From: Cyanobacteria bacterium UBA8803
Lineage (GTDB): Bacteria > Cyanobacteriota > Cyanobacteriia > Cyanobacteriales > Coleofasciculaceae
Assembly: GCA_003505715.1 (NCBI GenBank)
Contig: DNXU01000226.1
Coordinates: 24,345-30,005, forward strand
DNA: 5,661 nt
Direction: 5' to 3'
The notes beneath the pieces are model-generated. The model was given only the letters and a program-made list of their open reading frames with translations. It was not told the DNA's origin and did no database searches. Shown here piece after piece: positions 1 through 3,840 of this stretch (positions within the stretch are counted from its first letter, which is position 1; every line of letters starts with the position of its first letter). The position numbers and the translations under genes were made by a program.

Positions 1-36
1 GTTGGTTGTTAATAAGGCTTGTTGCTCAGCATTCAT
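1..36 (-). CDS. Possible 5' end of a minus-strand gene running off the window
   Basis: An ATG at position 36 on the minus strand opens a frame that stays open to the window edge and encodes MNAEQQALLTTN. A TAA lies in frame two codons upstream, so this ATG would be the first available start. It has the same direction as the four genes to its right and sits about 135 nt beyond the stop of the nearest one, which is a reasonable operon or near-operon distance. No clear Shine-Dalgarno sequence precedes it. Twelve codons are too few to assign a family, and the frame could be open by chance. Confidence 0.3.
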   Translation of the reverse strand, partial: MNAEQQALLTTN

Positions 37-172
37 GATTTATACATATCCGGTAGCATTGGACTTGTATCAACAGGTTTGTAGTAACCAATGCAAGTGG
101 TTGGTCAGGTGTAGCTGATTAACCTGATTTGATATTATTACCATGAACCCTTAACTATTAGCTCTTAATTAT

Positions 173-1045
173 TCAAGCACTAGCCGATAAAGATTTAGGC
201 TTAGCGTTCTTTAAGAAACCTACTAAGTTTTGCAGAAAAGATGGGCTAACGTTTTCTGTTTCTGGTTCTTCAGCTAATTGTGCTGGTAGCGGTTCAATGG
301 CTTGAGTGGGTAGGGTGCCAACTAACAAGGGAACTTCTGCTGCTAGACCAATAGCGATTAGCTGAAATGCCAGCTGTTGTACTTTTTCTAGGGGAAGTTT
401 TAGTTCTCTCGCGATCGCCTTTAAAGACACTGTGCCTTTGCTATACTCCCAAATCTGCCATTCTAAGGAGTCTAGCCGATAGCGGGGGCGTTCGGCCATG
501 GTACTAACTAAACCTCCATTAGGATCGGGCAATTTATCAGCTAGAGCATCCCAGTTTTGCAGCGATCGCAACCCCATCAATGTTGCTTCGGTGGCTGCCA
601 TGCTCAACCCGGTCATTTCTTGTCTCGGTATGGGCACGTTCTGCTCAAGTTTAAACTGAGCCTCTGGGAGTTCAAACAAGGCACAGACTTGCTGCACTAC
701 CTGAGTTTGAAATAGTTGTTTGAGTTGTTCGGTTTGGAGGACACCGTGATTTTTGAGGCACAAACCCAAAGGTTTACTCTTAGGACAGCACCGCTGCACT
801 AGTTTGGCAACGACGCGATCGCTGGCCCACTGGTATTGCTCGATCAGGGAAATTAAACCTTGATGGTCTAATCGGTTGGCTGCTGCGACAATTCGACCCT
901 GATATACCCAGATATAGTGAGCTGACGGTGGTGTTGTTTGAGTTTCTAACAAGGCTCGCAGTGTCAGCAACCCGGTTTTTTGTCCTTTCTCAATCAAGTG
1001 AAAAATTTCTGGTATGGAGAGGTCTGTTAGATACCCTGTAATCAT
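173..1045 (-). CDS. PATAN (DUF4388) domain protein, paralogue 1
   Basis: A 290-residue soluble protein of the PATAN/DUF4388 family. This domain was named from the N-terminus of PatA and also occurs in PixG-type phototaxis regulators, where it acts as a protein-interaction module. The N-terminal hallmark is an SIPEIF...KTGLLTL stretch (residues 10-29), followed by YQGRIVAAANRLD (48-60). An all-helical middle part has MTGLS and TEATLMGLR (about 144-160). A helix-turn-helix-like segment follows (about 190-238, starting RLDSLEWQIW), then a variable Pro/Glu-rich linker and a conserved tail SFLQNLVGFLK. No receiver, kinase or membrane segment is visible. I chose ATG 1045 rather than TTG 1075 because the paralogue at 2047-2910 aligns from this methionine and the 10 extra residues would be translated from heptad-repeat DNA. 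No Shine-Dalgarno is evident. The domain call is firm; a role with the neighbouring GTPase is inferred. Confidence 0.88.
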   Translation of the reverse strand: MITGYLTDLSIPEIFHLIEKGQKTGLLTLRALLETQTTPPSAHYIWVYQGRIVAAANRLDHQGLISLIEQYQWASDRVVAKLVQRCCPKSKPLGLCLKNHGVLQTEQLKQLFQTQVVQQVCALFELPEAQFKLEQNVPIPRQEMTGLSMAATEATLMGLRSLQNWDALADKLPDPNGGLVSTMAERPRYRLDSLEWQIWEYSKGTVSLKAIARELKLPLEKVQQLAFQLIAIGLAAEVPLLVGTLPTQAIEPLPAQLAEEPETENVSPSFLQNLVGFLKNAKPKSLSASA

Positions 1046-1048
1046 TTG

Positions 1049-1083
1049 TGGTGATAGGTAATGGGTAATGGTCAATTGGTAAT
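1049..1083. repeat. Five degenerate tandem heptads (consensus GGGTAAT)
   Basis: On the plus strand the units are TGGTGAT, AGGTAAT, GGGTAAT, GGTCAAT and TGGTAAT, in exact 7-bp register. They are a variant of the short tandem heptanucleotide repeats common in cyanobacterial genomes. The array ends 3 nt before the start codon of the minus-strand PATAN gene, so it would form the last part of that gene's 5' leader. Perfect copies of the same unit occur at 5641-5661. Confidence 0.75.
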
Positions 1084-1190
1084 TTCTTACCCAGTAAGCG
1101 TTGGGCTTTATTAAGCAGTTTTTCCGATCGCTATATGTACGGGAGAGTCGGCTAATTAGTATGTCAACCTTGCTACCAAAGACTTCGCTA

Positions 1191-1210
1191 TTATCTTAAC
1201 ATTTCTTAAC
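1191..1210. promoter_or_regulatory. Tandem decamer repeat with CTTAAC cores
   Basis: Two consecutive 10-mers, TTATCTTAAC and ATTTCTTAAC, repeat with a period of one helical turn, and a related CTTTAAG follows at 1212-1218. Regularly spaced direct repeats of this type are typical binding sites for OmpR-family response regulators; cyanobacterial Pho boxes also have TTAAC cores. The site lies about 150 nt upstream of PATAN paralogue 1. The region is AT-rich, so chance remains possible. Confidence 0.3.
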
Positions 1211-1316
1211 TCTTTAAGTATAAACAACTCCTCCCTTAAGTTAGCCTGGTATGCTTTAACTGGAAATATCAAATTTAGCTAGGGTTAATCTAGATATTTT
1301 TTCTCGGCATCTTTTC

Positions 1317-1344
1317 CAGGTAATCTTTTATACAAAATTACCTG
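1317..1344. repeat. Inverted repeat with AGGTAAT/ATTACCT arms
   Basis: An 8-bp perfect dyad, CAGGTAAT (1317-1324) and ATTACCTG (1337-1344), flanks a 12-nt spacer that itself contains TTTT and AAAA. It could be an operator for a dimeric regulator or an RNA hairpin. A looser AGGTAA/TTACCT pair lies in the Roadblock-aspS intergenic region. Confidence 0.4.
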
Positions 1345-1425
1345 AATAAATCAATCTCAAAAGTAACTGAGTATACTAACTATTGGTATTCATGTATTTA
1401 ACTATACATAATTAGATTGATTAAG

Positions 1426-1458
1426 TTTTTAGCGTTGTAAATTTCTCAACGCTAAAAA
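1426..1458. repeat. Perfect 12-bp inverted repeat downstream of the GTPase gene
   Basis: The arms are TTTTTAGCGTTG (1426-1437) and CAACGCTAAAAA (1447-1458), with a 9-nt loop. The hairpin begins 43 nt after the GTPase stop codon in the direction of transcription, where a terminator is expected. However, the T-run is on the 5' arm and the A-run on the 3' arm for both strands, so there is no U-tail and it is not a canonical intrinsic terminator. It may be a 3'-end stabilising or U-tail-less termination hairpin, or a protein-binding dyad. Confidence 0.6.
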
Positions 1459-1501
1459 TGTTACTATAAATATTATTTATGTATTCTATAAGTGAAAGAT
1501 A

Positions 1502-2044
1502 TCAAAAGACAGAAGATGTCTTGATGAAGTATTCCACTAAAACAATTAAAGCATCAACGACGGACTCTTTCTGATTAGCATTGAGAATCACAAAGGGGGG
1601 GCGGCTATTTTTATCAACAAAGCCCAAAGCGATCGCCACATTTTCCTTAGACCAAGCTCCCTCACAATCCATATGGGTCATACCCACCAGCATGGGAATG
1701 TCTACACGTTGTTTCATAAAAGCCAACAACTTGCGTGCTTCCCGAAAATCGCTAGGGCGATGGGCATCTACTAACAAGATATAAGCATGGGCTTTGCGAA
1801 TCAGGATATCCCACATGAAATCAAAGCGAGACTGCCCTGGCGTTCCATAGAGGTGCAGAGCCATTTCGGGAGCAAATTGCAAGCGCCCAAAGTCCATTGC
1901 CACCGTTGTCTTTTTCTTAATGGCGGCTGATTCATCTGTTGCTAGACGATCGGTATCTACTACAGCAATCTCACTGACCGAGCGAATAAATGTGGACTTC
2001 CCAGCACCCACTGTCCCGGTCACAACCAGACGCATGATCTCCAC
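1502..2044 (-). CDS. Small Ras-like GTPase of the MglA/COG2229 type
   Basis: A 180-residue single-domain G protein, expected in the cytosol as a nucleotide-dependent switch. The P-loop GTVGAGKST is at residues 10-18. The switch I segment KKTTVAMDFG (44-53) supplies the G2 threonine. G3 is YGTPGQ (66-71), where the usual Asp is Gly, comparable to the TVPGQ of MglA. G4 is THMD (123-126) rather than NKxD, and NAN (155-157) is the likely G5 loop. No lipidation motif or membrane segment is visible. The start is GTG 2044, preceded by GAGGAG 12 nt upstream. The internal ATG at 2035 would have GGAG only 3 nt away. The GTG follows the stop of the upstream PATAN gene by 2 nt, so translation is probably coupled. 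The Roadblock protein encoded upstream is the obvious candidate GAP or scaffold, by analogy with MglB. A run of seven C in the coding strand (1595-1601) is unusual. Confidence 0.9.
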   Translation of the reverse strand: MEIMRLVVTGTVGAGKSTFIRSVSEIAVVDTDRLATDESAAIKKKTTVAMDFGRLQFAPEMALHLYGTPGQSRFDFMWDILIRKAHAYILLVDAHRPSDFREARKLLAFMKQRVDIPMLVGMTHMDCEGAWSKENVAIALGFVDKNSRPPFVILNANQKESVVDALIVLVEYFIKTSSVF

Positions 2045-2046
2045 GC

Positions 2047-2910
2047 TTACTTGCTGCTCCTCAGGAAACCTAGCAAGTTTTGCATAAATGAATTGCTCAA
2101 CTCTGGCACGTTGTTATTTTCCTTTCCGCGACTAGCTGTAACACTAACAGGTTCTAGTACTTCTTGGGCTACACCCCGAGAACGAGAGGGTACGAGCATA
2201 GGTACTTCTGCTACTAAACCCACGCTGATGAGCCGGAATGCCGTTTGTTGAATAGTATCTACTGGTTGTTTGAGCTGAGTGGCGATCGCATTCAGTGTCA
2301 CCGACCCATTTGCCAACTGCCAAACTCTGCCTTCTAAAGAATCTAACCGCAAATGGCGCTTGCCGATCACCACTCTGGATAGGGCTGAAGTTGGCTCTGG
2401 CAGCTTCTCTGCTAATAACCGCCAATCTCTCAACACTCTAAGTCCCATCAGGGTGGCTTCCGTCGCGCTCAAACTGAGGCCAGTCATTTCTGTAGTTGGC
2501 AAGGTGGCTTTGGCGTCAAATTTGAAGCGAGCATCTTTTAGCCTAAACAAGCCACAAACTTGCCGCAATACTTGGGCGTGGAATAGCAGCCGCAACTGTT
2601 CGGGTTGCAGGAAGCCATGCGTCTTTAGGTATAGGCCAATCGGGATATTGGCCGGACACCTATTCACCTGCTCCCGCAGCACTTCCGGACTGATCCAGCC
2701 TCGCTGACAAATCATGGCCAGCAAGCACTGGTGATCTAGACGGTTCGTAACTGCTACAATACGACCTTGGTGTAGTAGAGCATGACGCACCCTTTTTTCT
2801 TGGTTATCCGTCTGAAAACGGAGGGTAAGCAATCCTGTTTTGCTGCCGTGATCCAGGAATTGAAACAGTTCCGGTAGGGAAAATTCTGATAAACAACTTG
2901 TAATTGCCAT
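2047..2910 (-). CDS. PATAN (DUF4388) domain protein, paralogue 2
   Basis: A 287-residue PATAN/DUF4388 protein with the same architecture as the product of 173-1045 and, by eye, about half its residues identical. The N-terminal motif FSLPELFQFL...KTGLLTL is at residues 10-30, and HQGRIVAVTNRLDH at 48-60. The middle carries MTGLS and TEATLMGLR (142-158). RLDSLEGRVWQL (188-199) opens a helix-turn-helix-like part, followed by a linker and the tail SFMQNLLGFLR (274-284). It has no receiver domain, signal peptide or membrane helix. ATG 2910 is the natural start; no Shine-Dalgarno is seen, as is common in cyanobacteria. It is the first gene of a two-gene operon with the GTPase, 2 nt apart. This strongly suggests that the two proteins act together, possibly as adaptor or effector and switch, but the sequence does not show who binds whom. 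Confidence 0.9.
   Translation of the reverse strand: MAITSCLSEFSLPELFQFLDHGSKTGLLTLRFQTDNQEKRVRHALLHQGRIVAVTNRLDHQCLLAMICQRGWISPEVLREQVNRCPANIPIGLYLKTHGFLQPEQLRLLFHAQVLRQVCGLFRLKDARFKFDAKATLPTTEMTGLSLSATEATLMGLRVLRDWRLLAEKLPEPTSALSRVVIGKRHLRLDSLEGRVWQLANGSVTLNAIATQLKQPVDTIQQTAFRLISVGLVAEVPMLVPSRSRGVAQEVLEPVSVTASRGKENNNVPELSNSFMQNLLGFLRSSK
2057..2062 (-). promoter_or_regulatory. Ribosome binding site of the GTPase gene, inside the upstream PATAN gene
   Basis: GAGGAG lies in the last codons of the PATAN gene, 12 nt before GTG 2044. The spacing is rather long, but it favours the GTG over the ATG at 2035, and its position within the preceding coding region fits coupled translation. Confidence 0.5.
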
Positions 2911-3043
2911 GCGGTTTTCGCTAATCTAAAAATTCGTCACAATTCGGCCAACCCTATTCTTATTTTCTTAATTGTCCAAGCCCAATTGAAGAAAAATCAA
3001 CTTTTTGTTACGTTTCTTAGATAAATAAGTAAATAGTTTATAT

Positions 3044-3075
3044 ATTATAATAATATTGCAAGCTGGCATTTGCAA
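3044..3075 (-). promoter_or_regulatory. Candidate sigma-70-type promoter of the PATAN-GTPase operon
   Basis: On the minus strand, TTGCAA (3075-3070) is followed after 17 nt by TATTAT (3052-3047), and a perfect TATAAT overlaps it at 3049-3044. Initiation near position 3038 would give a leader of about 130 nt before ATG 2910. The -35 box matches the consensus at four of six positions. The AT-rich context makes a fortuitous -10 box easy to find. Confidence 0.35.
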
Positions 3076-3138
3076 CCTAAAGTCTGATGGAATTACCCAG
3101 AGAGCAAGCTGAGCTTGGTGTTCCCGAAAGAGGGGAGA

Positions 3139-3208
3139 AGGCTATTACAGCCTAAGGTTCGCAGCCTCTGGCTGAGCATGGCTGTTTTCAGCCGTGTGAC
3201 TGCGGCTG
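3139..3208. repeat. Cluster of GGCTG/CAGCC inverted repeats downstream of the Roadblock gene
   Basis: AGGCT/AGCCT arms (3139-3143, 3149-3153), CAGCC (3162-3166), GGCTG (3170-3174), GGCTG (3180-3184), CAGCC (3189-3193) and GGCTG (3204-3208) lie within 70 bp. They can form several alternative hairpins, for example GGCTG-TTTT-CAGCC. The cluster starts 7 nt past the Roadblock stop codon and could structure its 3' untranslated region. No T-run follows on either strand, so it is not a standard terminator. Confidence 0.5.
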
Positions 3209-3214
3209 GAGGAT

Positions 3215-3637
3215 TTATTCAGCTAGATGGGCAGGTGTGTCATAGACTCCTGATATTTTCCGGATCGGATCTAAAGCTGCCTTCAACTCCGGCAGGACAC
3301 GCTTAATTTCTAGGAGCAGTACCCCCTGTTTAGCAGCCTTACTAGCTAAGACCAGCAAGACGGCATATTCGCCACAATTGGTGAGAATGCCGTAACCGCG
3401 ATCGCCTTCAACATAGATGCGATCGAGAAACCCTCTTGACAATTCAGAGCCGATGCGCTCTCCCAAGGACAGCATGGCAGCTGACATAGCAGATACTCGT
3501 TCTTCGTCCATCTCGCTCGGTAAGCTTGATGCCAAAGGGAGTCCGTCCGGAGAAACAAGGGCAGCTCCCTGCACATCACTAGTACCCGTGACAAAATTTT
3601 GGAGAATGCTCTCAAGCTTGGCCGTATTAATGGTCAT
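3215..3637 (-). CDS. Roadblock/LC7 domain protein (MglB-like GTPase regulator)
   Basis: A 140-residue protein that is essentially one Roadblock/LC7 domain. Family members dimerise and regulate or scaffold small GTPases; MglB, for example, is the GAP of MglA. Visible family features are a first helix (LESILQNFV, residues 8-16), the strand-turn VQGAALVSPDGLPLASSLP (22-40), a long helix ERVSAMSAAMLSLGERI (46-62), and the strands IYVEGDRGYGILT (74-86) and YAVLLVLASK (91-100). A final helix runs from about 100 to 128, followed by a short tail. Met at 3637 is preferred because GAGG lies 8 nt upstream; the ATG at 3643 leaves only 2 nt, and GTG 3682 would add 15 residues that do not look like the family. 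It probably acts on the GTPase encoded at 1502-2044, although it appears to be a separate transcription unit, divergent from aspS. Confidence 0.88.
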   Translation of the reverse strand: MTINTAKLESILQNFVTGTSDVQGAALVSPDGLPLASSLPSEMDEERVSAMSAAMLSLGERIGSELSRGFLDRIYVEGDRGYGILTNCGEYAVLLVLASKAAKQGVLLLEIKRVLPELKAALDPIRKISGVYDTPAHLAE

Positions 3638-3840
3638 CGTCATATCCTCAATAGGTTCAGGGCCTAAAGGCAGGAGATTCACTTAGCCTCAGTCCCATCA
3701 GATCAATTCTGCCAGAATGGTATGGAATGCAGGATAATGGGCTAAGCTTTCATCGTTTCAGGACTTAGGTAACTGTTAAATGAGTTCAATAATTACCTGA
3801 ATCACAATGAAGTAAAGCAAGTATTGTTTTGATAGCGGCT
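3638..3840. other. Divergent intergenic region between the Roadblock gene and aspS
   Basis: About 200 nt must carry both promoters. I could not place -35/-10 pairs with confidence on either strand. It holds an AGGTAA (3767-3772) and TTACCT (3793-3798) pair in inverted orientation. An upstream in-frame TTG for aspS at 3829 is not favoured as a start. Confidence 0.6.
3646..3649 (-). promoter_or_regulatory. Ribosome binding site deciding the Roadblock start
   Basis: GAGG is 8 nt upstream of ATG 3637 and only 2 nt upstream of ATG 3643, which favours the downstream methionine. The two starts differ by only two residues. Confidence 0.5.

Larger units (their letters stand above)
1046..1501. other. 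456-nt AT-rich intergenic region between the GTPase and PATAN paralogue 1
   Basis: No open frame of interest was found. Going left to right, it holds five degenerate heptads (1049-1083), a TTGACA on the minus strand (1162-1167) without a well-spaced -10 box, tandem decamers ending CTTAAC (1191-1210), an AGGTAAT/ATTACCT dyad (1317-1344) and a perfect 12-bp inverted repeat (1426-1458). It must contain the 3' end of the GTPase operon. Its length and its dyads suggest that it also holds the independent promoter of the second PATAN gene, but I could not place that promoter. Confidence 0.7.
2911..3214. other. 304-nt intergenic region between the Roadblock gene and the PATAN-GTPase operon
   Basis: It has two contrasting halves. 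The half near the PATAN gene (about 2935-3060) is very AT-rich and contains the likely operon promoter and a leader of about 130 nt. The half next to the Roadblock stop codon (about 3105-3214) is GC-richer and full of GGCTG/CAGCC dyads, plus a CAAGCT-G-AGCTTG palindrome at 3105-3117. The gap suggests that the Roadblock gene and the PATAN-GTPase pair are separate transcription units. No convincing gene was found. Confidence 0.7.

Noticed and set aside
1046..1075. N-terminal extension of PATAN paralogue 1 from TTG 1075
   Set aside because: The ten extra residues are translated heptad-repeat DNA, and the paralogue aligns from ATG 1045.
1162..1167. TTGACA -35 box on the minus strand upstream of PATAN paralogue 1
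   Set aside because: No acceptable -10 hexamer lies 15-19 nt downstream; the nearest candidate, TACATA, is 22 nt away.
1336..1347. 12-mer AATTACCTGAAT also present at 3791-3802, as a stand-alone repeat
   Set aside because: One or two shared 12-mers are expected by chance in 5.6 kb of AT-rich DNA. It is noted only within the dyad finding.
1502..1525. Small hairpin (AAGACA/TGTCTT) overlapping the GTPase stop codon
   Set aside because: The 6-bp AT-rich stem inside coding sequence, with only a short T stretch after it, is too weak to call a terminator.
2279..2707. 142-codon plus-strand open frame opposite the PATAN gene
   Set aside because: It lies wholly antisense to a well-supported PATAN coding region, its translation shows no recognisable domain, and its composition (rich in Ser, Arg and Asn) is typical of a shadow frame.
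3115..3306. 63-codon plus-strand open frame starting at a TTG in the GGCTG cluster
   Set aside because: Weak start, no ribosome binding site, and its second half is antisense to the Roadblock gene. Low-complexity repeats explain the open frame.
3829..3840. Upstream TTG start for aspS
   Set aside because: It adds four residues absent from the E. coli protein; ATG 3841 matches the E. coli N-terminus closely.
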